DNA from: CBDDLJ01 sp965230635
GTDB taxonomy: Bacteria; Pseudomonadota; Gammaproteobacteria; UBA1113
Direction of reading: 5' to 3'
DNA length: 64,000 bases
NCBI GenBank assembly: GCA_965230635.1
Contig: CBDDLJ010000010.1
Coordinates: 1-64,000, forward strand
A program made the position numbers and the translations under genes. This document shows positions 8,679-17,730 of the stretch, in pieces. The notes beneath the pieces are model-generated. The model made no database searches, was not told where the DNA came from, and was given only the letters and a program-made list of their open reading frames with translations. Numbering within the stretch: the first letter of the stretch is position 1; the number at the start of each line of letters is the position of its first letter.

Positions 8679-10019
8679 ATGTCTAATGTAAAGTCAGCTA
8701 TGAAATCAAGCGGTGGTTCCGGACTTTCTGAATTAAAACGACGCTTATTTTTTGTGGCAGTCGCTATTTTTGTTTATCGTATAGGTGCGCATATACCTGT
8801 GCCTGGCTTAGATCCAGTTCGTTTAGCTGACTTATTTAATAAACACAGCAGCGGGATTATTGGTTTCCTCAATATGTTTTCTGGTGGCGCGTTGCAACGC
8901 TTGACGGTATTTGCACTAGGCGTTATGCCTTATATTTCCGCCTCTATTATTATTCAACTGTTAACTGCTGTAAGTCCAGCATTAGAGCAAATGAAAAAGG
9001 AAGGTGAGTCAGGTAAGCGTAAAATAAATCGTTATACACGTTATACCACATTAGGGTTATCTTTATTTCAAGCATTTGGTATGTCAAAGCTGTTAGCCAG
9101 TAACGGCGTCGTACTGGATCCTTCTTTATCATTTTATATTGTTGCATCAATAACACTGTCTACAGGGACCATGTTCTTAATGTGGTTAGGTGAACAAATG
9201 ACAGAAAAAGGTGTTGGTAATGGGATTTCATTAATTATTTTTTCAGGTATCGTTTCTGGATTGCCATCAGCGTTTGGTCGAACTTTTGAAATGGTAAAAC
9301 AAGGGCAGTTACAGGGTATTTCAATTATTATTATTTTGGCGTTTGTTTTAGTTGTTATTGGTTTTGTTGTTTTTATGGAGCGTGGCCAACGACAAATAGC
9401 GGTGAATTACGCTAAACGACAGCAGGGTCGTAAGATGTATGAAGCACAATCAACTCATTTACCGTTAAAGGTTAATATGGCAGGTGTTATCCCTCCTATT
9501 TTTGCTTCTAGCTTTTTAACATTGCCAGCGTCTTTGGCTGAATGGTTTGGTCGAGGCGATAATATTGGTTGGTTATCGCAAATAGGCTATTTATTGCAAT
9601 ATGGCCATCCTCTGTACCTTATTCTAGAAGTAGTGGCAATTATATTCTTTAGTTTCTTTTATACAGCGTTGGTGTTTAATCCACGAGATACATCGGATAA
9701 TTTAAAGAAAAGTGGGGCTTTTATTCCTGGCATACGACCTGGTGAACAAACAACTAAGCATATTGATTTTATCATGACACGTTTGACGCTAGTGGGAGCG
9801 ATTTATTTAGTTTTTGTCTCACTGTTGCCACAATTTATGACGACGATATGGAGCGTACCTTTTTATTTTGGCGGTACTTCCTTGTTAATTATCGTTGTTG
9901 TGTTAATGGATTTCATTGCTCAGATTCAAGCACATTTAATGTCGCATCAATATGAATCATTGATGAAAAAAGCAAATATGAAGGGTGGCGGACTTCCAGG
10001 CGCGGGATTATTGCGTTAG
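8679..10019 (+). CDS. secY: Preprotein translocase subunit SecY
   Basis: A 446-residue SecY, the pore of the Sec translocon in the inner membrane, with about ten hydrophobic membrane segments. Recognisable parts are YRIGAHIPVPGLD near the start, GEQMTEKGVGNGIS mid-protein, and the cytoplasmic loop NPRDTSDNLKKSGAFIPGIRPGEQT. An in-frame ATG at 8640 lies inside rplO. The ATG at 8679 has GAAGAG ten bases upstream and gives the usual N-terminus, so it is preferred. Confidence 0.97.
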   Translation: MSNVKSAMKSSGGSGLSELKRRLFFVAVAIFVYRIGAHIPVPGLDPVRLADLFNKHSSGIIGFLNMFSGGALQRLTVFALGVMPYISASIIIQLLTAVSPALEQMKKEGESGKRKINRYTRYTTLGLSLFQAFGMSKLLASNGVVLDPSLSFYIVASITLSTGTMFLMWLGEQMTEKGVGNGISLIIFSGIVSGLPSAFGRTFEMVKQGQLQGISIIIILAFVLVVIGFVVFMERGQRQIAVNYAKRQQGRKMYEAQSTHLPLKVNMAGVIPPIFASSFLTLPASLAEWFGRGDNIGWLSQIGYLLQYGHPLYLILEVVAIIFFSFFYTALVFNPRDTSDNLKKSGAFIPGIRPGEQTTKHIDFIMTRLTLVGAIYLVFVSLLPQFMTTIWSVPFYFGGTSLLIIVVVLMDFIAQIQAHLMSHQYESLMKKANMKGGGLPGAGLLR

Positions 10020-10052
10020 AGTTGAACAGCCAACAGAGAGAAGAGGCTAAAT

Positions 10053-10166
10053 ATGAAAGTAAGAGCATCAGTAAAAAAAATGTGCAGAAATTGCAAAGTT
10101 ATTAAGCGTAAGGGCGTTGTGCGGATTATTTGTAAAGATAAGAAGCATAAACAGCGCCAGGGTTAA
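10053..10166 (+). CDS. rpmJ: 50S ribosomal protein L36, zinc type
   Basis: A short 37-codon gene after secY: MKVRASVKKMCRNCKVIKRK, continuing to HKQRQG. Cys11, Cys14, Cys27 and His32 form the zinc-ribbon ligands, so this is the zinc-requiring form of L36. AGAGG (10041-10045) is the ribosome binding site. It closes the spc group, as in E. coli. Confidence 0.95.
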   Translation: MKVRASVKKMCRNCKVIKRKGVVRIICKDKKHKQRQG

Positions 10167-10205
10167 CTGTATTGAGTTGTAGTTATTCAGGCTATCTGCA
10201 CTAGG

Positions 10206-10234
10206 TTGGACAAATAGCAGCATTTTAGAATAAT
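10206..10234 (+). promoter_or_regulatory. Candidate promoter of the alpha (rpsM) genes
   Basis: In the 142-base gap between rpmJ and rpsM, TTGGAC (10206-10211) is followed after 17 bases by AATAAT (10229-10234). The elements deviate from consensus at two positions and one position, so the call is tentative. A promoter at this place would match the separate alpha operon of E. coli. Confidence 0.35.
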
Positions 10235-10308
10235 TACGTTGATTTTTTATTGATTTAGCGTTATGTTAACGCGTTTCACGAAAGAGATAGGTATAGGGGC
10301 GAAGAGTA

Positions 10309-10677
10309 ATGGCTCGTATTGCAAATGTTAATGTATCTGATAAAAAACATGTCATTATTGGTTTGACCGATATTTATGGTGTTGGTCGTAGTATATCAGC
10401 AAAGATTTGTGCTGATCTGGGTATTGAACCAACAAAAAAAGTGCGCGATTTAACCGGTGAAGAGTTAGAAGCATTACGTGAAGAACTGGCTAGTGATAAA
10501 TATATGATTGAAGGTGATTTGCGTGGGAAAATTGCTCGCGATATTAAGCGTTTAAAAGATATTGGTTGTTATCGTGGTGTTCGTCATCGTCGGGGCTTGC
10601 CTGTGAATGGACAAAGAACACGAACAAATGCACGTACTCGCAAAGGGCCAGTGCGCGCAGCTGGCAAGAAAAGGTAA
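10309..10677 (+). CDS. rpsM: 30S ribosomal protein S13
   Basis: A 122-residue S13 of the head, contacting P-site tRNA and S19. Core motifs are the helix-hairpin-helix IYGVGRSISAKIC, the segment RGVRHRRGLPVNGQRT and the basic tail RTNARTRKGPVRAAGKKR. First gene of the alpha group. Confidence 0.97.
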   Translation: MARIANVNVSDKKHVIIGLTDIYGVGRSISAKICADLGIEPTKKVRDLTGEELEALREELASDKYMIEGDLRGKIARDIKRLKDIGCYRGVRHRRGLPVNGQRTRTNARTRKGPVRAAGKKR

Positions 10678-10697
10678 ATATTAGAGGTGATTAATTA

Positions 10698-11258
10698 ATG
10701 TGTTCTGAAAACGTGAAAGAAACAGTCGAAGAAAAAAACAAACCTGCTGAGACTGCAGCTGAGGCGACTGTGGAAACTGCTGAGGCAAAAACAGAGCCCA
10801 AAGCATCAGAAGACGATAATTCTGTAAGCTTGCCTAGTGCTTCAAATGCGAATAGCGCATCTGTTGATACGACAACCGCCATCAAGAAGAGTAAACGAAA
10901 ATCAAAGCTAAATGTGCCACAAATTGTTGTGTACATTTCAGCAACATTTAATAACACTATTGTAACAATCACAAAACCTGAAGGGGATGTTATTGCTTGG
11001 GATAGTGCAGGTGAGTGTGGTTTTAAAGGTGCACGTAAATCAACACCTCATGCGGCAAAAATTACGACTGAAACAGCCGTACGTAAGGCAAAGCTTGTAG
11101 GTGCAAAAATGGCTATCGTAAAAGTTTGCGGAGCTGGAACGGGTCGTGAATCGGCAATTCGTGCAATTGGGGAAGAAGGTATTGAAATAACAGTTATCGA
11201 AGATATTTCTCGTATACCTTTTAACGGTCCAAAACCGAAGAAATCACGGCGCGTATAG
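10698..11258 (+). CDS. rpsK: 30S ribosomal protein S11 with long acidic N-terminal extension
   Basis: The C-terminal ~125 residues are a normal S11: SATFNNTIVTITKPEGD, GFKGARKSTPHAA, GTGRESAIRAI and a C-terminus KPKKSRRV. The FNNTIVT motif begins at residue 84 instead of about 27. This leaves some 57 extra residues rich in Glu, Ala, Thr and Ser, followed by a basic patch (KKSKRKSK, 63-70). No ATG occurs in frame between the start and the core. GAGG at 10683-10686 supports the long start, so the extension appears genuine. It is predicted to be disordered. S11 sits on the platform by the mRNA exit. Confidence 0.93.
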   Translation: MCSENVKETVEEKNKPAETAAEATVETAEAKTEPKASEDDNSVSLPSASNANSASVDTTTAIKKSKRKSKLNVPQIVVYISATFNNTIVTITKPEGDVIAWDSAGECGFKGARKSTPHAAKITTETAVRKAKLVGAKMAIVKVCGAGTGRESAIRAIGEEGIEITVIEDISRIPFNGPKPKKSRRV

Positions 11259-11282
11259 CAATAAAATAGCGGAGTTAATTGA

Positions 11283-11900
11283 ATGTCAAGATATCTAGGT
11301 CCAAGGTTAAGAAGAGCACGCCGAGTCGGTATGGACCTTGACACTACCGGAATTCGTCCAGCTAATTCAAAATGTAAATTAGAGACATTGCCCGGAATGC
11401 ATGGTGTAAAGAGAGGGCGGGTTTCTAACTACGGTGTGATGTTACGAGAAAAACAAAAAGTAAGAATGATGTACGGGCTGTCAGAAAAGCAGTTTAAGCG
11501 TACTTTTAATGAGGCATATCGTTTAAAAGGCTCTACTGGTGATAATTTGGTTATTCTTTTAGAACGTCGTTTGGATAATATGGTTTATCGCTTGGGGTTT
11601 GCGACGACACGTGCTGAAGCGCGTCAGTTAGTTAATCATCGTAGTGTGATGGTTAATGGGAAAATTTGTAATGTCGCATCACGAATTGTGTCGCCAGACG
11701 ACAAAATAGAAATTAAAGAAAAATCACGTGCGCAGTTACGGATTAAAGCAGCATTGCAGATTGCTGAACAAAATGGTTTCCCTGAATGGGTTAACTGTGA
11801 TGCGAAAAATTTTGCAGGAACGTTAGAAACATTGCCCGTCAGTAATGAAATTTTGCGTGATATTAATTTGAATTTAATAGTTGAGTATTACTCACGATAA
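11283..11900 (+). CDS. rpsD: 30S ribosomal protein S4, zinc-free type
   Basis: A 205-residue S4, a primary 16S rRNA binder and ribosomal accuracy protein. The N-terminal region lacks the CxxC zinc ligands. The S4 RNA-binding domain appears as LDNMVYRLGFATTRAEARQLVNHRSVMVNGK. In E. coli S4 represses the alpha operon; the target region was not analysed here. Confidence 0.97.
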   Translation: MSRYLGPRLRRARRVGMDLDTTGIRPANSKCKLETLPGMHGVKRGRVSNYGVMLREKQKVRMMYGLSEKQFKRTFNEAYRLKGSTGDNLVILLERRLDNMVYRLGFATTRAEARQLVNHRSVMVNGKICNVASRIVSPDDKIEIKEKSRAQLRIKAALQIAEQNGFPEWVNCDAKNFAGTLETLPVSNEILRDINLNLIVEYYSR

Positions 11901-11927
11901 AACTGGTTTAGGTGGAGAGCGTCTTTC

Positions 11928-12926
11928 ATGATAAGTGAATTTAATGAACCAATGTTGACCCCAACTTTTATTGAAGTTGATCCGTTAAGTAAATTTCATT
12001 CGCGTGTTACTTTACAACCATTAGAACGAGGTTATGGTTACACGTTAGGTCATGCAATTCGACGCATTTTACTTTCATCTATGTCTGGATGTGCCATTTC
12101 TGAAGTTGAAATTGATGGTGTTGTACATGAATACAGTACGATGGAAGGTGTACAAGAAGATGTAATTAATATTATGCTTAATCTAAAAGGCGCTGCTTTT
12201 ATTTTGCATGGTAAGGATGAAGTCATATTAAATTTGAAAAAGACAGGTCCAGCTGTTGTTACTGTTGGTGATATTACATTAGAGCACGACGTTGAAGTGA
12301 TCAACCCTGAGCATGTTATTGCTCATTTGAGTGATAATGCTGTGTTGGATATGAAAGTGAAAATTGTACGTGGTCGTGGTTATCACCCAGCGGTTTTTAA
12401 GCGCGATGAGGAAGGTAGTAATGCAATTGGTGTGTTACGTTTAGATTGTTCTTTCAGTCCAGTGAGAAAAGTCAGTTATTCAGTGGAAAATGCTCGTGTT
12501 GGTCAACGCACTAATATGGATAAATTAATTATTGATTTAGAAACAGACGGTACTATTAATCCAGAAGATGCTATCCGTAAAACAGCATCTATATTACAAC
12601 AGCAATTAGCCGCGTTTGTTGATTTAGAAGAAAATCGGGAAGAGCAACCTGAAAAAGAGAAAGATGAAATTGATCCAATTTTATTACGTCCGATTGAAGA
12701 TTTAGAATTAACAGTTCGCTCAACTAACTGCTTAAAAGCAGAAAATATTTATTATGTTGGTGATTTAATTCAGCGATCAGAAGTTGAGCTATTGAAGACA
12801 CCTAATTTAGGTAAAAAATCATTAACTGAAATTAAAAATGTGTTGGCGTCTCATTCCCTATCGTTAGGTATGCGACTAGAAAATTGGCCTCCAGCAAGTT
12901 TGAAAAAAACTGGTGATGAAACTTAA
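11928..12926 (+). CDS. rpoA: RNA polymerase alpha subunit
   Basis: A 332-residue alpha subunit. The N-terminal dimerisation domain includes ERGYGYTLGHAIRRILLSSM. An acidic linker (about residues 236-252, EENREEQPEKEKDEIDP) joins it to the C-terminal domain with STNCLKAENIYYVGDL and LKTPNLGKKSLTEIKNVL, the surface that binds UP elements and activators. Length and domain order are normal. Confidence 0.98.
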   Translation: MISEFNEPMLTPTFIEVDPLSKFHSRVTLQPLERGYGYTLGHAIRRILLSSMSGCAISEVEIDGVVHEYSTMEGVQEDVINIMLNLKGAAFILHGKDEVILNLKKTGPAVVTVGDITLEHDVEVINPEHVIAHLSDNAVLDMKVKIVRGRGYHPAVFKRDEEGSNAIGVLRLDCSFSPVRKVSYSVENARVGQRTNMDKLIIDLETDGTINPEDAIRKTASILQQQLAAFVDLEENREEQPEKEKDEIDPILLRPIEDLELTVRSTNCLKAENIYYVGDLIQRSEVELLKTPNLGKKSLTEIKNVLASHSLSLGMRLENWPPASLKKTGDET

Positions 12927-12940
12927 GAAGGAAGAGTGCT

Positions 12941-13318
12941 ATGCGTCATAAAAGAAAAAGTCGGCGATTTGGTCGTCCCTCTAGTCATCGTCAAGCTATG
13001 TTTCAAAATATGGCTAATTCACTATTTGAGCATGAGATGATTAAAACAACGCTGCCAAAGGCAAAAGAATTACGCCGAATTGCTGAACCTCTTATTACTC
13101 TTGCCAAACAAGACTCAGTCGCTAAGCGTCGCTTAGTGCGTTCACGGCTGCGCAATACTGTTATGGTAAAAAAATTATTTGAACAACTAGGGCCACGCTA
13201 TAAAGAACGTCCCGGTGGTTATACACGTATTATAAAATGTGGTTTCCGCCATAGTGATGCAGCGCCAATGGCCTATATTGAGTTGGTTGATCGCCCAATA
13301 GAAGGTGAGTTAGATTAA
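12941..13318 (+). CDS. rplQ: 50S ribosomal protein L17
   Basis: A 125-residue L17 (MRHKRKSRRFGRPSSHR, then FGRPSSHRQAMFQNMANSL and KERPGGYTRIIK). It is the last gene of the ribosomal protein cluster. No clear intrinsic terminator follows within the next 100 bases. Confidence 0.97.
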   Translation: MRHKRKSRRFGRPSSHRQAMFQNMANSLFEHEMIKTTLPKAKELRRIAEPLITLAKQDSVAKRRLVRSRLRNTVMVKKLFEQLGPRYKERPGGYTRIIKCGFRHSDAAPMAYIELVDRPIEGELD

Positions 13319-13631
13319 CTGTCTGTAATTTTTTCACTTTTGTATCAGTACTGGATCAAATGTAACGGGTTACTCAATCTAGGGTCTTGTAAAATCGGAT
13401 ATTATTTCTCAAGCTTGAAAACTGCTATAATGTGAATTTTCTTCGTTGTTACAGTACACAATGAATTTTGTTTACTATGAGCCCTCTAAAATTTGCTACT
13501 AATTTACTCAAATTGTGCACTAATTGATGTGAAATATGGTATTTATATATTTTTATTTAAGTTTTTCCTAAGGTTTTTGGTTTATATTATGTGGGTACCT
13601 TGAAATGAGGTATACCGCTTAAGAAAAGTTC
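13319..13631. other. Intergenic, boundary between ribosomal cluster and accessory region
   Basis: About 310 bases without a gene, very AT rich. A TATAAT lies at 13426-13431, but no acceptable -35 stands at the right distance. No RNA gene, repeat or convincing terminator was seen. Confidence 0.5.
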
Positions 13632-13660
13632 TTGACAGAAAGGATATTGTTGATTACTAT
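13632..13660 (+). promoter_or_regulatory. Sigma-70 promoter of the kinase-like gene
   Basis: TTGACA (13632-13637), perfect -35, then 17 bases and TACTAT (13655-13660), a four-of-six -10. Transcription would start near 13667 and give a leader of about 38 bases before the ATG at 13705, which has AGGGAG at 13691-13696. Confidence 0.6.
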
Positions 13661-13704
13661 TTGCACATATATTTTATAATTATATTGACTAGGGAGTCAT
13701 ACCA

Positions 13705-15648
13705 ATGTCTTGGTTTAATGCTGAAACGATAACAATAAAACCTAATATGCTTGATAGTAAAAAACAGGCATTAGCCCTGATGCTTAAAGAAAATTTTAAG
13801 AACAACGGTGACGGTAAAAGCAGACGTATTTTAAACTTTTTTACAGACGATCACTATTCTTCTACTGAGATTAATATGGACGGTGAGACAACGTCGGTTA
13901 AGATTAATCCTAATCAAATTATTACCAAGCGACATAATGTAGAAACAAGTGAAGTATATTATGAAGTGTCTGGTAAATTATTAGGTGAAGGCTTGTATGG
14001 TTGGGTTTATGCGCCAGGTTTTCGCATTATTCCCAATAGTACCCATGATAATGTTGAAATTATAAAACAGCAAGGTGATAACAAGCAAGTTGCTAAAATT
14101 CAAAAGATTGTCGCTATTCCAAGGAAAGGATCGTCAAAAGCTGAGGAGAAAGAGCGTATATTAAAAGAAGAAGCGTCAGTTCGTGATGTTTATCAAGAAG
14201 AGTATAACAAAGTTCCTATTGATGGTTTTGATTTTAATGACAAAGATGAATGTGAAGATTACCGTATTTCATTCATGCCTTTTTTCCAAGGAAAGGATTT
14301 AGGGCGCTATTCCATTAATGATTTCAATTATGCTGAACGTGTATTTTTAATGACGGCTATACTAAAGGCTTATGTCAAGTTAGAAGACCAGCAAGTGGTT
14401 CATCAAGATCCTAAAGCAGATAATATTATTTTTGATAAGAAGAATTGGACAGTTAATTTCGCTGATTTTGGGCATGCGCATAGATGGAATGAAGGTTATC
14501 GCTATGATGGGAATAACAAACATATGCCACCAGAAATGTTGGATATAGGCAGGGAAGTTAAAGCAAATATTAAAGCTGGAAATGGGAAGAAACCGTTAGC
14601 AAAAGCCAAACCAGAATACCATAAAATTGATTACTATTTTCTTTCTGGTGTGTTAGGTAAGTTATTTAATGCCAATAATATTTATCTCCATAAAAATGCA
14701 TTAACAACAATGGGTGGATTTGGACATTTCATATGTAGGATATTCTTAGGAAGAAATCCAGCTCATGTCGACTTACGTAAGCTTTCGGCCAGTCGAAATT
14801 ATAATTTCACAGGCATGTTTCAAGGTTTGCATATGCCTAAACAACATAAAAAAATATTAGGTAACATTATAAAAAAATTGGGGGCAGCTGATCTAAACGA
14901 TCGCCCTAATACCATCGCAGGTGATGTTTTGTTAGAAGTGATGGAAGTGCAACAACAATGCCTAAAAGCCAACTATCATAAAATGTCTAAGGCGATTGAT
15001 AAGGCAGAGATGAATTTAGAGCTTTATTTAGATAAATACAAATATGAAAATACCAAAGATACAGTTGATATACCTACTGAATCAAAAGAGTGGGCTATAA
15101 CAAAAAAAATATCAGCTATATTAAAAAATAATGCTACAGTAAATATTGATGGTGCTGTTAATGCAGAAAAAAACACATTAGGCAATGAAGACGTTGACTT
15201 TGCTTTAGTTGCAAAAATGATACAAGTTAATCACTTATTAGCGCAGTTAGAAGAACAGCAACAAGCAATTACAAAAGAATTAAACGAGGGTAGAGAACTA
15301 AGCCCAATAAACTATGAAAAGCATTATATACAGCTAAAAAATATGCTCACCGATAAGAATATGCTAAAAAATTTGAATAACTACCGCTCAAAGAAATTCG
15401 GTAGTCTGAGTGGTTTTTTTAATACCATTGCTAAGCCTTTTGGCGTTATTCTTAATTTGTTTTATTCTGCTGAAGATAAAGCATTGGTTTCAAATGTTGG
15501 TTATGTTTGGTCGGATAGCGCTAATTCTGTTTATCATGGATTAAAATTATTACGTGAATCATATTACAGTGAAGTGACATCTAAAGATATAAGTAAATTA
15601 AATCCTGAGCATAAAAACAATCGTAGCCGTATGATTTGTGCTCATTGA
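13705..15648 (+). CDS. Eukaryote-like Ser/Thr protein kinase, effector candidate
   Basis: A 647-residue protein with a complete protein-kinase core. It has a glycine loop GEGLYG (94-99), the VAK lysine (K131), a catalytic loop HQDPKADN (233-240, with D235, K237, N240), a metal-binding ADFG (253-256) and a PPE triplet (275-277) in the APE position. All catalytic residues are kept, so it should be active. Residues 1-90 and about 400-647 match nothing I recognise; the C-terminal part is helical and Lys/Glu rich. There is no signal peptide or membrane segment. Secreted kinases of this kind (such as LegK proteins) are known in Legionella, so a host-directed role is an inference. It is flanked by core genes and a decayed upp fragment, suggesting insertion. 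Confidence 0.8.
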   Translation: MSWFNAETITIKPNMLDSKKQALALMLKENFKNNGDGKSRRILNFFTDDHYSSTEINMDGETTSVKINPNQIITKRHNVETSEVYYEVSGKLLGEGLYGWVYAPGFRIIPNSTHDNVEIIKQQGDNKQVAKIQKIVAIPRKGSSKAEEKERILKEEASVRDVYQEEYNKVPIDGFDFNDKDECEDYRISFMPFFQGKDLGRYSINDFNYAERVFLMTAILKAYVKLEDQQVVHQDPKADNIIFDKKNWTVNFADFGHAHRWNEGYRYDGNNKHMPPEMLDIGREVKANIKAGNGKKPLAKAKPEYHKIDYYFLSGVLGKLFNANNIYLHKNALTTMGGFGHFICRIFLGRNPAHVDLRKLSASRNYNFTGMFQGLHMPKQHKKILGNIIKKLGAADLNDRPNTIAGDVLLEVMEVQQQCLKANYHKMSKAIDKAEMNLELYLDKYKYENTKDTVDIPTESKEWAITKKISAILKNNATVNIDGAVNAEKNTLGNEDVDFALVAKMIQVNHLLAQLEEQQQAITKELNEGRELSPINYEKHYIQLKNMLTDKNMLKNLNNYRSKKFGSLSGFFNTIAKPFGVILNLFYSAEDKALVSNVGYVWSDSANSVYHGLKLLRESYYSEVTSKDISKLNPEHKNNRSRMICAH

Positions 15649-15652
15649 TTAC

Positions 15653-15713
15653 TTACTTAGTGCCAATTAAGCAGTTACTGACATCGCCTAGTTTAGCAAT
15701 AACCGTTACTATT
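15653..15713 (-). pseudogene. Degenerate duplicate of the 3' end of upp
   Basis: Read on the minus strand this segment encodes NGYIAKLGDVSNCLIGTK and a stop. The end of the intact upp at 17007 reads NGYILPGLGDAGDRLFGTK and a stop. The DNA also aligns over about 65 bases, including the sequence just past the stop (TTGATTACTTA). It begins right at the end of the kinase gene. It looks like the old end of upp left behind, or a duplication made when the DNA between the two copies arrived. Confidence 0.75.
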
Positions 15714-15774
15714 TTGCGTAAGTTATGTGTGGTATAATGAGAAAAATGGGTAGTCATCATCAGATATAACGTAT

Positions 15775-16822
15775 ATAGGTAAGACAGAAGTTAGTATAAC
15801 CAATGACGCGAGTAGCATTCTTATCACCGATTTGCCGGAAGAACTAATATTTCATCTTTTACCCTACTGTAAGGCGAATACTCTCAAGGCATTACGTTTA
15901 GTTAATCCGTGGTTTAAAGACATAGTTAATAACTATCTTTCTTATGATCCCCAAGGGAAAAAGGTATTTTTATCTGTATAAAAACAAACGAGCAGCTTAG
16001 CGAAAGGGATCCCGCTCTTTTTAAGAAACTCAGGCTTCCCTATCATCTTATTCTCAATAAAGAAATGTTTAATATGGTATCTAGTATCATGGCAAGCAAT
16101 GAGAGCGAGTATACAGCAGAGAAGACCCTCTTAGTCAAGGTTATTCATATAGAAGTAGCCGATAAGCCAATGGCCAATATGTCTGCGATTAATAAGATTG
16201 TGGCATATAGGAATGTCCATACGCTGAACCTTTGTGGTACCGATGTCACCGATGTGTCGGCACTAAGTGATGTTCACACGTTGAACCTTTGCTTGACCAA
16301 CGTCTCACCGATGTGTCGGCACTGAGTTATGTCCACATGCTGAACCTTTGCAATACCTTTGTCACTGATGTGTCAGCACTGAGTCATGTCCATACGCTGG
16401 GCCTTAGCTGTACCAGCGTCACTGATGTGTCAGCACTGAGTCATGTTCATACGCTGGATCTTAGCTGTACCGGTGTCACCGATGTGTCGGCACTAAGTGA
16501 TGTCCACTCGCTGAACCTTTGGAATGCCTCTGTTATTAAAAAATTGTCTGAACTAACGCCAGATAAAGTTAATAATAATAAAAATCTTGCCGTATTATGC
16601 TGTATTAGCAACTTAACATTTGATAATGTAAAAGTTCGACAAATGGTTGCCGAAAGACAGGAGCAGGAGAAAGATGAACAAAAGGGAGCGATTGCTCGTT
16701 CTGTATCATTTTTTAAATCTGCTACGATAACTTCTTCATCAGCAATAGAAGCCAACCCCAATGAGAGCAAGGAAGATCAGGAGGAAATCACTGTAAGCAA
16801 CCGCTATAATGCAGATGGTTAA
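15775..16822 (+). pseudogene. Broken F-box/LRR gene, paralogue of the gene at 21105
   Basis: Homology to the intact F-box/LRR gene runs through three frames. The start codon is ATA (15775) where the intact copy has ATG. The F-box-like part DLPEELIFHLLPYCKANTL ends at a TAA (15979). Reading resumes in another frame at about 16040, and a two-base insertion (near 16304, gtctcacc for gtcacc) shifts it again within the LRR units. Only about five LRR units remain, against 21 in the live copy. The C-terminal cap (SVIKKLSELTPDKVNNNKN) is recognisable. The leader upstream (TATAATGAGAAAAATG, near 15734) also matches that of the live copy. Confidence 0.88.
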
Positions 16823-17006
16823 CTAAATGCAACCGATACAGATAGAGGTTAGGATGTACTTTACCGGTTGCTTACAAACTAAATAGATATTTAATATATC
16901 AAAGTTAGAGCTTAGATCGGCAATCCTAGCCATCGCCAGAGAACAATTGAATGTTCACTACCTTGGTGAGTCGTGAGAATTTATTTCAATTGCGCTTATT
17001 GATTAC

Positions 17007-17660
17007 TTATTTGGTGCCAAACAGGCGGTCACCGGCATCACCTAATCCAGGAAGAATATAGCCGTTATCATTTAGTTGGCGGTCAAGGCTAGCTGCATAA
17101 ACACGGACATCCGGATGCTTGTCAAAAATACGAATAGCTCCTTCTGGTGCAGCCACTAAGCAAACATAGACAATTTGTGTAATTCCCTGTTCTTTTAACT
17201 GATCAATCGTCGCTAAAGCTGATCCACCTGTGGCTAACATAGGATCACAAACAAAGTATTGTCGATCTTGACTACAGGTAGGAATTTTAAAGTAATAACT
17301 TTGAGGTTGTAGCGTTGTTTCATCGCGAAACATGCCGATATGCCCAACTCTGGCACCAGGCATTAGTTTCAAAAAACTATCCACCATGCCGATCCCGGCA
17401 CGCAATATAGGCACAATAACAGGTTTTTTCCCTGATAAAATCGGGCTATTTATTGTTTCCAATGGTGTCTCTATTTGGCGAGTTGTCAGCGGTAAATTTT
17501 TTGTAGCTTCATAAGCCAAAAGAAAGGTAATTTCTTCAATTAATTCTTTGACAGTTTTTTTCGATATGGATTTTTCCCGTAGGATGGTTAACTTATGTGC
17601 TATTAGCGGGTGTTCAACAGTATAAAAATTATGAAATGTGTCATGTTGACGTAACGTCAT
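17007..17660 (-). CDS. upp: Uracil phosphoribosyltransferase
   Basis: A 217-residue UPRT converting uracil and PRPP to UMP in pyrimidine salvage. The PRPP-binding loop is VCDPMLATGGSALATI. The uracil site segment GYILPGLGDAGDRLFGTK ends the protein, as in the family. PILRAGIGMVDSFLKLMPGARVGHIG is also typical. It is slightly longer than the 208 residues of E. coli. It is divergent from pmbA. Confidence 0.95.
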   Translation of the reverse strand: MTLRQHDTFHNFYTVEHPLIAHKLTILREKSISKKTVKELIEEITFLLAYEATKNLPLTTRQIETPLETINSPILSGKKPVIVPILRAGIGMVDSFLKLMPGARVGHIGMFRDETTLQPQSYYFKIPTCSQDRQYFVCDPMLATGGSALATIDQLKEQGITQIVYVCLVAAPEGAIRIFDKHPDVRVYAASLDRQLNDNGYILPGLGDAGDRLFGTK

Positions 17661-17730
17661 GTATTTCCTTAATAAAATTAAATGATGAGGTAGTAGTTTA
17701 ACCTAAATTTGACAACTACTGTATACTTAC

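Noticed and set aside
13426..13431. TATAAT after rplQ as a promoter
   Set aside because: No -35 element at 16-18 bases and no gene within reach except one with its own better promoter.
15649..15774. Small RNA gene after the kinase
   Set aside because: The sequence is explained as a degenerate upp end plus the duplicated leader of the F-box/LRR gene.
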